64,000 nucleotides of DNA, taken from positions 5,670,636-5,734,635 of the forward strand of contig CM072512.1 of NCBI GenBank assembly GCA_036898135.1, in the 5' to 3' direction. The notes beneath the pieces are model-generated. The model worked only from the letters and a program-made list of their open reading frames with translations. It ran no database searches and had not been told where the DNA came from. This stretch comes from Oncomelania hupensis (taxonomy: Eukaryota; Mollusca; Gastropoda; Littorinimorpha; Pomatiopsidae). The translations under genes and the position numbers were made by a program. Positions 11,354 to 23,791 of this stretch are shown here, one piece after another (positions within the stretch are counted from its first letter, which is position 1; each line of letters starts with the position of its first letter).

Positions 11354-12060
11354 AAGGGAGGGGGAGAGGGGGGATAGAGAGACAGACAGAGACAGAGAGA
11401 GCGATTGAGCGAGAGAGACAGATTGAGACTGAGGAACGAGAATCGTGATGCATAGCAGGAGCGGTAAGGTAATGTAATAATTACACAACTTCACTACGGA
11501 AGACTGGACATAACACAACTTGCAGCCACTAAAGAACAATCAACCGCAACGCAAAGGATTTCAATTTCTCTTCGCATTTTTTTCCCCCAAAAAGCCCATA
11601 CAAATTAATTGGCTGATCTCCGAGATCATTTACCTTCTTAGAGCCCATTTGACAAAAATTCCCTATTTCATTTCCATTCAGTACCGCCTGGTCCTAAAAT
11701 AGTCCACCCTGCTACACAGGTCTTCAGTTTCTATTCCCCAAATACAAAGAGGCCTGTTCATTGGTGCTTTTTCAAAGTACAACTGAGTAATTATACATTT
11801 AAAAAATAAGAAAAATGTCCAACAATCGCAATTACTACAAAATATTTACAGATAATTAATGATAATCCCCTCCTAATAGGAAGAAGTAAGCAGGAACTAT
11901 TTTTTGTCCAATCCGAGGTTACTGTTACATTATCTCGTTTGATTCAGATTCGACAATACGATTTTAATTTATATTTTACAAATAGCTACCAATAACAAAG
12001 GAGTGAGAGTTTATTTAATTTTTTTTTAGTTTCATATTTATGTTATTGTTCCAATAAGAT
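10200..12060. other. Gene-free stretch with GA and G-rich tracts
   Basis: Mixed-composition sequence with a GA/G tract at 11145-11420. ORFs here are short and have no recognisable motif. I see no RNA gene or transposon ends. Confidence 0.4.
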
Positions 12061-12091
12061 TTCACTGGGAGAATTTGTCTGCATGAACGTC

Positions 12092-12133
12092 ATTATTATC
12101 ATCATCAACTTCGGGATCATCATCATCATCATT

Positions 12134-12165
<32 letters not shown>

Positions 12166-12192
12166 AATCATCATCATCATCAACATCATCAT
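12092..12192. repeat. ATC microsatellite
   Basis: (ATC)n, slightly interrupted, about 100 bp. Ile- and Asp-rich ORFs on the two strands are repeat translations. Confidence 0.92.
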
Positions 12193-12340
12193 CGATTGTT
12201 ATTCCTTTCAATGTTATTCTGTTTTGCAAAGTCGGGGGGTAAATTTTCCAACGTACACAATTACACACACACACACGCACGCTCACACACACTCATTGTA
12301 AGGAAATTCTTTGCCAGTTATAAAGTCATTCATGATGCAC

Positions 12341-12832
12341 TACTGCCGAACACGTACGCTATACCCTATAACACCTACCACCCACAATTACTGCTGAACA
12401 GGTCCGCTACACCCCTCAACACCTACCACCCACAATTACTGCTCAACACGTCCGCTACACCCCCTCAACACCTACCACCCACAATTACTGCTCAACACGT
12501 CCGCTACACCCCCTCAACACCTACCACCCACAATTACTGCTGAACAGGTCCGCTACACCCCTCAACACCTACCACCCACAATTACTGCTCAACACGTCCG
12601 CTACACCCCCTCAACACCTACCACCCACAATTACTGCTCAACACGTCCGCTACACCCCCTCAACACCTACCACCCACAATTACTGCTGAACAGGTCCGCT
12701 ACACCCCTCAACACCTACCACCCACAATTACTGCTCAACACGTCCGCTACACCCCCTCAACACCTACCACCCACAATTACTGCTCAACACGTCCGCTACA
12801 CCCCCTCAACACCTACCACCCACAATTTCTGC
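12341..12832. repeat. 48/49-bp minisatellite with A-B-B higher-order structure
   Basis: About ten units containing ACACCTACCACCCACAATTA. Type A has GAACAGG and four Cs before TCAAC (48 bp); type B has CAACACG and five Cs (49 bp). After a degenerate first unit the order is A-B-B, A-B-B, A-B-B, giving a 146-bp higher-order period. The last unit ends in CACAATTTCTGC. Confidence 0.9.
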
Positions 12833-12880
12833 TAACCACTATCCTACTCCATTTATTTATTTGTACTTTACTTTTTTTTT

Positions 12881-13190
12881 ATTAATCACTTTTATATAGC
12901 GCTTTTCTAGCTCATTAGCGGCTCAAGGCGCTGGCCGATAAAGGATCTAGCTCAATCAGCTCGAGGCGCCCACTTGCAGTCTTTCAGCGCACAGTCTGAC
13001 GGCCAGACGACTGAGCACAATCCTAGGCGACCGGGGATGGGGAGAAGGGACCTAGTGCGTGCTGGGTGTGTTTGTGTAGCCGGCACTCACCCGTCTGGGA
13101 CATGAGCGTCAGGATCTTTTAAGTCCATGCGATGGAGTGCGTGCGTGCACAACAGACTAGGCCTCGGTTTATACTCTCGTCCGAAGGAAG
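12881..13190 (-). mobile_element. SINE-A, 5'-truncated
   Basis: Minus-strand copy running from the TATATAGCGC end at 12893 through the ACTGAGCACAATCCT and GTGCGTGCTGGGTG blocks to the GGTTTATACTCTC block near 13175. The tRNA-like head is absent. A T-rich/AAT-like tail flanks it on the left. Confidence 0.85.
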
Positions 13191-14580
13191 TTTCCCTCTC
13201 GCCCCCCACCCCCCCACCCCATACGCACCCTTCTCCCTCTCTCCATCCCAGCAAACATACACAAACGCCAAGGAAGCCATTGCAATATTCCCACATAAAT
13301 GTTCTAGTTTACGTTCTGCCAGAAATAACGTAGCTAGCATTTTTTTTTAATTCAGAAACTACTGTAACCTTCCCCCCCATAAAACTACTTCATCTTTCCC
13401 CCATAACTTTTCCATTTATAACAGCTATCACACTGTCCATACTCAAATTACTACGGAAAGAAGAACAGCGGGTTTAATAATTATTCATTGCTCCACTTCT
13501 GCACTTGAATTGGGCTCTTGGCAGTCCGCTTGACCCTATAAACCTTATTATTATGTATCTATCTACACTGAACGCGTACAAAGTTAATGATGAATCGGTC
13601 TTTTCGTTTGTTCCTTTTACACTAATTACACTAACGCCGCTACCACTGAGAAAAGCAAGAGTTTCATTTTTTCATTCACAAAAGAGTTTTATTTTTCTTC
13701 ATTCAGTAAACGACAGAAGGGTGAAATGAATACGTCCTCAACTGTCTTCAGCACAATGTTTATAAAACAGTCGTTCGGGAGGCCACAAAGAAGCCGAGGA
13801 GTACAGGCAAGAGATGTCCTCACGTATAACACGGTTGGCACGCCTTAACAATAAGACATTCTACGTACAGCGCTCCTGTGCCCTATATTTAAAAAAAGCA
13901 AGTATAGTGATAGCATAACTTTACGAGACTATAACAATGTAGAACAGTTAAGGCCCCCTTTAATAGTCACTGAAGAGAAGAATAATGGAACAACGGTACT
14001 TTGAAATACAACCCTGTTCTTCAAGGATGTACTGGTCGGTATTAAAGTCAATGAACAAAGGAATAGGGAAGTAAATAGAGGACTTACGATAAAACGGTAC
14101 AACACAGAGCATGTTCTATATAAGACAGTGAATACGAAATTTAATTTCCAGTTTGGCACTTACTACAATCTTGTTTCAGTGTACCCCGTTGTGCGTTAGA
14201 GGTAATGTTTCGTTTGGCTCTTGGACAAAAATTAGGTTCAAGTCGATGAATAGCGAAATATGGGAGCGAAGAGAGGGAATAAAAGTACAACAGAACTTTA
14301 ACAATACAAACGGTTCTATTGTGATCCCTGGACTGCTTGCGGTCTATATGTAAAGTCACTCGTAAAACAAGATAACTGGGGAGCAGTATTTCCAGAAGTA
14401 AACACTTATGATTTCGTGGCTGCATAGTCTTACATTAAGATTAACATACGTCACTGAAATAATAGGGGAATCCTATGGCCGTGAATAGATAAGAAGCTAT
14501 TACGGTATTAAACTTGAACAATACAGCTCATAAAACCCCTTTTTTTCCACCGATTGAAATGAATAAAGCAGATCGGCAAA
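13191..14580. other. Gene-free stretch
   Basis: C-rich segment at 13200-13260, then AT-rich sequence with no recognisable protein motifs, RNA genes or tandem arrays. ORFs of 60-94 codons here show no family features. Confidence 0.4.
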
Positions 14581-14595
14581 GTCATAGTTCTCGTT

Positions 14596-14670
14596 TGTGT
14601 GTGTGAGTGAGTGAGAGTGTGTGCGTGTGAGTGAGTGAGTGAGTGTGTGTGCGTGTGAGTGAGTGAGTAT
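14596..14670. repeat. GTGA/GT-rich simple repeat
   Basis: Alternating GTGTGTGA and GTGAGTGA units over about 75 bp. Confidence 0.85.
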
Positions 14671-14799
14671 AGCGTGTTTGTTTAGAGTCATTACTATAAG
14701 GTTTCTGTTAATAGTTAAGATTTTTTCTGGGTTTGTTTTTATAGTTACAAGTTGTTCGATATTACTGTAAGCGCCTATAGCTAAGACTAGATTAGTTCA

Positions 14800-14800
14800 A

Positions 14801-14883
<83 letters not shown>

Positions 14884-15002
14884 CAACTCTGCCTTGACCT
14901 AGATATTATACAATCATCCACTTGACAAACGCAACGGGTAAAAAAGCTGTAGTGCTTTCAACTTAGAGCACAGAAACCAAAATAGTGCAACATGTATTCC
15001 TA

Positions 15003-15101
<99 letters not shown>
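14800..15101. repeat. Two AAT microsatellites
   Basis: (AAT)n at 14800-14882 and at 15003-15101, separated by 120 bp of unique sequence. AAT arrays elsewhere in the window sit at SINE tails, but no SINE body is visible here. Confidence 0.93.
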
Positions 15102-15395
15102 ACCGACGCCGTAAAGCTACCACATAAACAAAACGCTTGATAACCAAACTACACGCAATAAACTTAATACGCGACGGGTCGCAATGACCCTTAGGCGTCT
15201 CATCAATGTTGGAGCATGGCAGCATAAAATCAGAGGTACACTGACCTACATACAAACAATTAAGGCATCTATATAAAACAATAAGACACTCGCTCCTCAT
15301 TAGGCCTAGATACGATTTGAGACTCGTGCAAACCACGCACTCACGTTCGCCTGTCTGCCTCTTGCTCTCAAACTGTCAACGAAGGTTACTTACCG

Positions 15396-15475
15396 CGCGC
15401 GCGCACACACACACACACACCCACACACACACACACACACTCACACACACACACTCACTCTCTCTCTCTAATAAA
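15396..15475. repeat. AC microsatellite with CG and TC ends
   Basis: GCGCGC start, then (AC)n with interruptions and a TC end. Confidence 0.92.
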
Positions 15476-15744
15476 CCCAGCCAAACGACGCCTGATCTAC
15501 GTCATAGCATAATACATGTACGTCAATAAAAGCATGTCTAACGCGGTTGGAAAGATAGGACAGCACTGGATCAATGTTAACCCATAAACGGCGGAGACCT
15601 TTAAAAAGTACCCGTTAGTCCCCACACTCAGCAGTTTGACAACACAACGTGGCACATATTGTTTAAGAAGAAGAAGAAGGACAAGAACAAAAACAAGATG
15701 AAGAACAAGATTTATAAAGCCCAAATTTCTGGCCACAAGTGAAG

Positions 15745-15905
15745 ATGGGGGGGGGGGGAGAGGAGTGAAGATGGGGAAGTGGAGTGGGGAAGTGGAGTGG
15801 GGAAGTGAAGATGGGGAAATGGATTGGGGAAGTGGAATGGGGAAGTGAAAATGGGGAAGTGGAGTGGGGAAGTGAAGATGGGGAAGTGGAGTGGGGAAGG
15901 AAGAA
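15745..15905. repeat. GGGGAAGTGGA-type minisatellite
   Basis: Irregular tandem units of about 12-13 bp based on GGGGAAGTGGAGT and GGGGAAGTGAAGAT. One strand is purine-rich and the other strongly pyrimidine-rich. Confidence 0.88.
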
Positions 15906-15960
15906 GAGAAGGGTCACCAATGGAAGGACGGGCAGTTTCCATGTTAATTAAAATATATCT

Positions 15961-15998
15961 AACTAGTACTAGTGGTAGTAGTAGAGTAGTACTAGTAC

Positions 15999-16048
<50 letters not shown>

Positions 16049-16083
16049 CTACTACTAGTAGTAGTCGTAGTGGTAATAGTATA
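15961..16083. repeat. TAG/ACT microsatellite
   Basis: (TAG)n with internal ACTAGT and ACTACT switches, which make short palindromes inside the array. Confidence 0.92.
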
Positions 16084-16123
16084 ATAACCTTACTATTACT
16101 GAACTGGGGATTTAAAAGTATGT

Positions 16124-16425
16124 TGTCTGTCGGATAGCGCAGTGGTTGGAGCACTCGCTACTGTGTCGCAAGTTAAGCACCGTCCAGTTAACACTTGGAT
16201 GGGTGACCGCAAAACGTGAAGCGACAAATAACAACGCCCCCAGTTGACTCACCTGTGACTGAGTACCTACTCTCTTAAGGGTGGGGAAGGTAAAGCAGCG
16301 AGGGAGAGAGATGGGCATCATCACCCTCATTACGCTGGCCCAAGATAAGTGTGATCTCCAACATCACGCTCCCCTACGGCCACAAGGCTATGGGACTACC
16401 TTTACCTTACCTTACCTTACCTTTT
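16124..16425 (+). mobile_element. SINE-C, composite tRNA-like / 5S rRNA-like SINE
   Basis: The head has a box-A-like TAGCGCAGTGGTTGGAGC. It is followed at 16166-16210 by a block reading AAGTTAAGCA...CACTTGGATGGGTGACCGC, which resembles the internal promoter part of 5S rRNA (TACTTGGATGGGAGACCGC in animals). The body ends ...CACAAGGCTATGGGACTAC and the tail is ACCTT repeats. The copy at 45288 shares the whole length. 5S-derived SINEs (SINE3 class) are known; the extra tRNA-like box upstream is the unusual part. I saw no clear target duplication here. Confidence 0.75.
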
Positions 16426-16573
16426 AGAATTATTGACCTGGACTCTTTAGTTTCCTGATTTCCTGAGTACCTCGTTTTTCACCCGCATTTATTGATGACA
16501 TAACAATATATTTCAATAATTGTAAAATCATATTTTATTAACCGAACAAATAAAAAGACCGGAATTTAAACGA

Positions 16574-16574
<1 letters not shown>

Positions 16575-16638
<64 letters not shown>
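16575..16638. repeat. AAT microsatellite
   Basis: Pure (AAT)n of about 64 bp. Confidence 0.95.
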
Positions 16639-16640
<2 letters not shown>

Positions 16641-16802
16641 GCAAAGCAAGAAAACTCCAACGTGTCGCTCAGATGTCAGTTAAATGACTAATAATTAATG
16701 AAGAAGATGGTGAACCTCAAGGTCACCAAAATGACACATATAAAAAACATTTTTTAAATGATGCAAGAATTAGTACGTGCATTAATTTTCTACGCCTGTC
16801 CT

Positions 16803-16940
16803 ACGCTAGTACTTCTATGGACTTTGTACGCGTGCACTACGCTACCACTTCCATGACCTTTGTATGCATGCACTACGCTACCACTTCCATGACCTTTGTA
16901 TGCATGCACTACGCTAGTACTTTCCATGACCTTTGTACGC
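16803..16940. repeat. 36-bp tandem repeat, about 3.5 copies
   Basis: Units built on TACGCTACCACTTCCATGAC with CTTTGTATGCATGCAC. Small differences occur between copies; the period stays near 36 bp. Confidence 0.88.
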
Positions 16941-17051
16941 ACTCCGTTGTTGAAGCGAGTCTGGCGGTATGGAAGAAGAAATCCTATAGAACAGTATGTC
17001 AGAATACATCATCCTCCAATTGACGAGGAGGAGCTGAAGCATTTTGTCCTT

Positions 17052-17105
17052 CTTACATAGCGCTTTCTCAGCCCAAAGATCCGTTCAAGGCGCCGACCGA
17101 AACAG
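17052..17105 (-). mobile_element. SINE-A 3' tail fragment, diverged
   Basis: Reverse complement of the SINE-A end: TAGCGCTTT...TTCAAGGCGCCGACCGA. Only the terminal hairpin region remains. Confidence 0.55.
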
Positions 17106-17294
17106 ATTTATCATTTAGCTGTACAAATAATCTAAACGTCAAACAAGATGACGACTCTGATTACGATGACTTATTGCACGATATGATAAGGTGTCTGTCT
17201 CCCTCTGTCCTTCTGTCTGTCTGTCTGAATAACTGTCTTAACAGCCATTCTACATTTTGTAAGGCTCTGGCAGTATAAATATGGACATAAATCG

Positions 17295-17297
17295 TCG

Positions 17298-17361
<64 letters not shown>
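17295..17361. repeat. ATC microsatellite
   Basis: (ATC)n of about 66 bp followed by a short TC run. Confidence 0.95.
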
Positions 17362-17362
<1 letters not shown>

Positions 17363-17708
17363 TCTCTCTCTTCACCCATCTCATCCCCTCTTTGCGTGTG
17401 TGTGCAGGCGTGAGGGCGTCTAGATAGCTTAATCTCTCGGCAGTCCGTAAATAATATGAATTAAAACTCTGTAATTTCACTATACATTATTTTTTCTTTA
17501 TACCTTGTTGTTGTACATTCACATCTGTGACGGTCTTTGTACACGTATGCTAATTGATTTAATCCTTGTTACCACGGCCCGGAACTCGCGCCACTCTTGA
17601 AAGCCGCTTAGCTGGATAGCCCTAGCCTTGAACTGGAAAGAAAACTTTTAAACGCATCAACACTACAGGCATCTTGCAGCTACCCCAATATCATCAATAA
17701 CAGACTAG

Positions 17709-17709
17709 A

Positions 17710-17789
<80 letters not shown>

Positions 17790-17790
17790 A
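17709..17790. repeat. ATC microsatellite
   Basis: Pure (ATC)n of about 80 bp; the Met-rich ORF on the minus strand is a repeat translation. Confidence 0.95.
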
Positions 17791-17944
17791 CATAATCACC
17801 ATCATCATATTTTGAACATTATGAAGACACAAGTTTAGAGAACTGAACAGATTTCGCTGTACAGCGAATTTACAATCATTCACACTCCTCCTTGTTCCCA
17901 TTTAGAGCGAACAACATTTCTTTTAAAATTTATTTAATCGTTCT

Positions 17945-18140
<196 letters not shown>

Positions 18141-18149
18141 TCTTGTTTT

Positions 18150-19560
18150 GACACCCTCCTCTCCCCTTCTCTCTCTCCCCCCCCCCTCCTAGCCCCAAAA
18201 CAACACTTCTATTCGTCATCTCCATTTTCAGTTCTGTCTTTCTTAGATAAGAAGATAACCTTAACAACAAAAAACAACAGCTAAAATTCGTAAACCGGAA
18301 TCAGTGCCCAAGCACCCGTAAAATACAGCCTTCATTATGGAGGCTGTCAAAAGAAAGAAATATAAGTATAGGCCTACAACATAACACATCTTCTTTTCCC
18401 AACAGGTATTACAACAGGCGCAGGATCACAGTTTCAAACCATATTCATAGTTACAACTAACCACTTCCATCAAATTGCATGCACCTTGTAAAAATCATTC
18501 CAAACGCGCCTGCCTCCCTAAAAATGCTTCAGATCTCACAATCTTGTCACATTTACGTACTTTCCCTGTTTTTCTGAACTCTCTCTCTCTCTCTCACTCT
18601 CTCTCTCTCTCAAGGTAAGAGGGTAAGCTATTAGGGATCACGACCTACACAGGTCACTGTCCCAGCATCCCCTAGTCGTTAACCACCACTTGGATGTAAG
18701 TGATGACTTCCGTTTCGCTGCCCTGATATCCACCGTGCGGCATTTAAGAGTTAATAGTGAGGTTTTGTTTACAATGTAAAGAAGTCCATAACGCCTAATA
18801 ACCCACGCATCCAACAGATATTCCAGCTACACAGATGCCACCTGCATTTCGAGTTCTTACGCATGCGTGTCCGTCACGTTGTAAACGAAATCTCTCAACT
18901 ATCGCTACCAGAACTTGTTGTTGCCGACCCGTACCATACCTATTGGTCAGCCGTAAAAAAAATATTCTTTTATACTGTTTTTTTTTCTTTCTTCAAATAC
19001 TGATTATATATAACATTATAAAACATTCTTAGATCAACGCTCATTAAAGCATAGAATATGTCATTGACTGAATTCACAGTCATTATAATTAAAATGCCTT
19101 TACAATTTATTGATATCTGGTTTTTGAAGTATGAATATAGCAAACCTACAACTCCAAATTCAAAGAAACTAGGCACGTTACAAGGGGTACTGGTACTACT
19201 AATACTTTATAATGACTCCAGTGTAAGAGACATACTGCGCATTTTGGTACACGTACTCTCGTCCAACAATGATGCAGCAAGTGTCGTGTGGGCTCGCACG
19301 GCAGCTTTCGAGTTTCTACGGTGTAATACATTTGTCAGCTATTCCAATCAAAATGATGTCAAGTTAAATTCCGCTGTCAATAGTGAATTCTGATACTCGT
19401 CCCGTTGCTAGCGAACCCTCTGTCATGTCACTGCTTACCATTAATTAAAAGTAGGGAGACAGACGTAAGAGTGAAGTCAAATACCGTACTTGTGCTTTCT
19501 GACTAAGTAGTAAGTTGCATCATTCTTCTTCAGTCACACACGCACTTCGGTGATGGTGAA
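18150..19560. other. Gene-free stretch
   Basis: Short TC tract at 18575-18612; otherwise unique AT-rich sequence. The 111-codon ORF at 19058-19393 has no recognisable domain and no second support. Confidence 0.4.
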
Positions 19561-19564
19561 GGGT

Positions 19565-19626
19565 GAGAGAGAGAGGAGAGTGAGATGAGGATGGCAGGGG
19601 GAGTGAGGGAGAAAGAGAGAAAGCCT

Positions 19627-19673
<47 letters not shown>

Positions 19674-19680
19674 AGGGAGG
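19565..19680. repeat. GA microsatellite
   Basis: GA-rich tract with a pure run at about 19630-19665. Confidence 0.93.
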
Positions 19681-20744
19681 GATAAAAATATACACCAACC
19701 AACACACAGTACAGTTCTCTTAAGAATGTGCTTTGTTTTTAATCAACAAAGAAATATTTTTATTTTTAGGTTTAAAGCTCTTGCTTTCACGACCTCTAGG
19801 TATCCTCTTTGTTGATTAAAAAAAAATGTGGAGGAAGGTAGGGACTTAAGAAGGCTGGTGACAAAAGCAACGGTAGTGACAATGAAGAAGACACGGACAC
19901 ACAACGCAGCTCTGTAACGTTAAACATGCATTCCTCACCGCTGACGAGGACATCAAAATGCGCAAATACCTCACACAGCACTATAAAACCACACGTCTCG
20001 ACATTTTTAGTATGCCCACCCCCCCTCCCCCGCCCACACACCGAAGCAGACGCACGCACTCCCGCGAGCGCGCACACATACACACACACATGTCTGCAAC
20101 CCACCCATACACACACACATACGCATCCACTCACCCAAGCACTAATCAGAATAATAGAACCGTAGCTGGTGATACTGGTACATGCAGCGTGTCTGAGACG
20201 ACACATTTGCCTCCCTCAAGTTTAAGAGGGAGCAGGCCTCGACTCGTCTCCTCTACGCTGCATGATACTGCTACTAACAGATAAACAACAGGCCCTACAA
20301 ACTCAAGTCTCCCAAACCACTGTCCCGTACCATTTAACTATAACCAGTGATCATTAATCCAGCTCCGATTGCGTAAAGTAGTCTCAAAAATATTCTCAAG
20401 CGTTTCCTTTGCCACACCTCTGAAGTCTGTCCCAGCAAGGGAGCTACAAACACGGCGAGTTCACCGTTTGACACGGTTCATTGATTCCTACCGGTATCTA
20501 GTTTAAAAGCGGGTAACCCCACGTTTAGCATCGTATGCTAAATGTGCCGGGGACTATACATTTATCCAACTGCAACTTTAGCCTCAGCATGTTTGGACTT
20601 CCAAACAACGTTCAGTGCTGCGCTAAACTTTTTTTTCGGGATTTCTAAGGTATTTAACTCTCTCAATGCCGTGGGTGGCAAAAGAGGGATGAGAAGCTTG
20701 TGGCCTGTTTACAAACCACGCACAGATGATGAAAGAAGCTCAGT

Positions 20745-20965
20745 GTAATTGCTCGTTTGTCTGGCACACCGGTGACCCAGGTTCGAATCCCGTGTCGGGC
20801 GACATAACTTACAGTGGTCGTTTGTTACTGTCCAGTTTCGCTGTATGATTGCCCCGTTGGTTTAGTGATGATTTCTGTCCCTATCCCTCTTTTCACTGGG
20901 ATGTGTTTCTCGTCATATCGCAAATGGTGGGTGCAGATGTGACGATAAGCTGCAATGTTCATTCC
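20745..20965 (+). mobile_element. SINE-E, diverged tRNA-derived SINE
   Basis: A box-B-like GGTTCGAATCCC lies near 20779. From about 20855 the sequence aligns with 23335-23455: TGATTT..GTCCCTA.CCCTCTTT, then CATATCGC.AATGGTGGGTG, then a tail containing TTCATTCC. The box-A part is degraded. Two copies in one window with a tRNA-like head support a SINE, but family limits are uncertain. Confidence 0.6.
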
Positions 20966-20974
20966 AAAGAATTG

Positions 20975-21252
20975 TGAGAGAGAGAAAAAGAGACAGAGAC
21001 AGAGACAGAGACAGAGAGAAAAAGGTGACCAAGAACTAGAGTGTCTGTCAGCTGGTCAAAAAGCAGTGTGTGTGTGTGACTCTCGCAATGTGCATTCGGA
21101 CCGAGTGACCCTCTAGAGCATACAGCGACGACTGCCAACTGACCAAGATGACCCCAACAGCGGACACCTCGCAAGAAGAACAGCTCACAACGTTAAAGCA
21201 CAACAAGATGCGTGTCCCACAAAAATCCGGCTACGTTGGGAGGGTGGGAGGT

Positions 21253-21336
<84 letters not shown>

Positions 21337-21425
21337 GAGAGAGAGGGAGGGAGGGAAGAGAGAAACAGACAAACACACAGATACAGAAGCAGACAGAAAG
21401 AGACACAGAAAGAAAGAGAGATACG
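20975..21425. repeat. GA-rich tracts
   Basis: GAGACA units at 20978-21020 and a long GA run at about 21257-21331 that decays into GAGGGAGG and AGACAGA strings. Confidence 0.9.
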
Positions 21426-21487
21426 GTGATCTTTCAGGTGATTTTCGTACAGTCAAATAAAATATCAATGTGTATACTACAACTGAA

Positions 21488-22191
21488 TCCCCTTGGGGTC
21501 ATGAGCAATCTTGCCACTGTAGATTGTTCTAACCTATAAAGGGTACAGTGAAAGCCCCAGTTGAAAACCTGTCTTGCCTTTGTAGGCATGACAAATTAAC
21601 TGCGGCAACAGTTCCCCCCGTTGGAGTGCCGGGGGTTTCAGTATAAATAGTATCCCCACTTTCTGGAAATTTAGTGCTTTAAATTCCCACTGTCGCTGTC
21701 TTCCTCATTTGCTCTTTCCCATTCCCGATCTGTCCTACCACTCTGCTATACTATCTTCTTCTTCGCTAGATCAATGACCTACCTTTTTTCTTGAAAACTC
21801 TTCCTGGACAAGACTCCTTGTTTGTGTATGAGGTCTGTTGGATCAGCTTGGGAATGTTGGACGCTTTCTGCCGGGTGGTCACTAGGGCTTCCTATGAATG
21901 TACTATTTTGCACTATAGGCATTTCATATGTATGTTTTTTGTTGATGATTTATAATGATGTTTGTATTCTATTTTGTTTTTGTAATCGGGGAGTTCGCGT
22001 AGTTGAGGTCAACCCTCAGCCGTCCCTCGCGTGGGATGTCTTTATTGTAAAGTGACTGGCCGGTGGAGGGCATTCAATTTTCCCACTGGGGTTGTTTCAA
22101 CAGATCTTTTATGCGGATCGGGGGTTGTCCGGTCCTGATTTGGCTCGGAAGAGTCCGCTGGACCTAAAGCAATAATAAATCAATCAATCAC
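21488..22191 (+). mobile_element. Family-D retroposon, full-length copy 1 (~704 bp)
   Basis: Flanked by perfect 13-bp direct repeats TACTACAACTGAA (21475-21487 and 22192-22204). It begins CCCCTTGGGGTCATGAGC, contains TATAAATAG about 160 bp in, and ends CCGCTGGACCTAAAGC and an AATC-repeat tail. Copy 2 at 27983 begins at the same base and also has a target duplication, so this is the full length. The longest ORF (77 codons, 21822-22055) matches nothing I know. It is either a long SINE or a non-autonomous derivative of a LINE. Confidence 0.88.
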
Positions 22192-22204
22192 TACTACAAC
22201 TGAA

Positions 22205-23330
22205 GTATTTTACTTGAGAATAAAGCACTACTATTTATAGTCTATTACTACGATTGTATTGCTATTGCTATGGGCAGAGAGGTGAACTCCAGCGGTTAAA
22301 CATAAATACGTTAACTGACCCATCGACACGCTGATCTTTGCTAACAAATCAATTAAACTGTTCAACTGTGATCGCTACAGTTGTTCCACGTTTGAGTAAC
22401 CTTTTGGTCGTTGGGGGAGAGAGCGGCCTCTTTTCTCTGGGCAAGTTAAATGATGGATCCACTCCCTCTTTCTCTCTCTCTCTGGCTGCCTTCAATCAGG
22501 CCCATAAAACCATACCCGGTTGTACCCCGGACCCAGCCAAGAACTAACCGGTTCCATACAAGCAAAGAACCAGTTCAATCAAGTGCGTCATCAAATTGGT
22601 TCTTCGTTCCCAGTTCGTGCTTTGCTTTACTGTCTTTTATGTTGTTGTAAGAAATAAAGATTTCTTGCCTTGGCTCGACCTCCTCTTCCTCCTCCTCCTC
22701 CTCCTTTTCTTACTCTGCCTGTCTCCGCAAGTCTATGGATTGCTGTCTGCCTAGGACCTGGGTAAAAGCCCTATACGGAGTGGCTGAAACTACACGAAGC
22801 TTACTCCCTCTCAAAACTGTTCCCTCTCTCTCGCTGAAACCCCGCACAGTCTCAGCTACGCCAATGCGATGCTAAGACATTTATCTACTGTGTTGTCGAT
22901 TGAGAGAGTCAACGGATCCCCCCTCCCTCCTTCCCTTGTGATAAGAAAATTGAGGTCACTGTGGCTAGCGTAGGCTAAAACGGTACATACTACGGCGTAG
23001 GGACTTACTACAGAGTAGACTAAACGTGTAGTCTTTAAGGCTGCAGGTGTGATGTTTAACCTGTCTCAGCTTTTGCAGGCAGCAAGCGCCACTAATACAT
23101 CAATCACACCCTTTAACAGGATAATCTTCGGCGATCTCGCTACTTCTAACTCTGCAGGTCTATTTTATCTCGCTACCCCCAGTTAACTGGCTGTAAATCG
23201 TTCTGCCTATTTATTTAGCACACAGCTTCTTGTGGTGTAGATTAACGTACCCGGACACTTTCGCATATATAGCTTGTAAGCATTTCAATCCATTTATACT
23301 CCTATATCATGCAATCCGCGTGGATATAAG
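22205..23330. other. Gene-free stretch
   Basis: Short TC run near 22465-22485 and a CTC/TCC run near 22680-22710. No recognisable gene or transposon. Confidence 0.4.
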
Positions 23331-23334
23331 ATTG

Positions 23335-23455
23335 CTCTGGTGGGTCAGTGTTGATTTAGGTCCCTACCCCTCTTTCCCTGGGATGGTGATCTACCATATC
23401 GCCAATGGTGGGTGTAGACGTTAAAGCTCAATGTACATTCATTTTAATGTAAACG
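23335..23455 (+). mobile_element. SINE-E 3' fragment
   Basis: Aligns with 20840-20965: GTTGATTTAGGTCCCTACC, ATATCGCCAATGGTGGGTG and a TACATTCATTTTAA end. The head is not recognisable. Confidence 0.55.
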
Positions 23456-23534
23456 GTTAGTATAAAATCATTCACAGACCTTTTGTCGCAAACCCCCAGT
23501 ATATTTACCCTCCATATTTCAGCTGACGAGATAA

Positions 23535-23608
23535 GTAAGCTACGACTACCTAGTACCCAATCTGTCACCTCCAGTAAGCTACGACTACCTAGTACCCAAT
23601 CTGTCAGC
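23535..23608. repeat. 39-bp tandem duplication
   Basis: GTAAGCTACGACTACCTAGT at 23535 recurs at 23574 with the following bases ACCCAATCTGTCA in both copies. Confidence 0.9.
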
Positions 23609-23791
23609 GGAGTTATATTATTTATTGCTGTACTGAATCAGACGCCAAACGCAGCAGACGACATTTACTGCACGTAAAACATTATCATACATCCGATATA
23701 CCACTAGTATAGACTTTACTGAATCATTCAGTTAGATTACCCGGTGGTAGTATCTTTACTCCATAACGTTTATAACTCCGTTCTTTCAATC

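Noticed and set aside
21822..22055. 77-codon ORF conserved between 21822 and 28316 as a small gene
   Set aside because: It lies inside two copies of the same retroposon, so similarity reflects the element. The truncated and old copies do not preserve the frame clearly.
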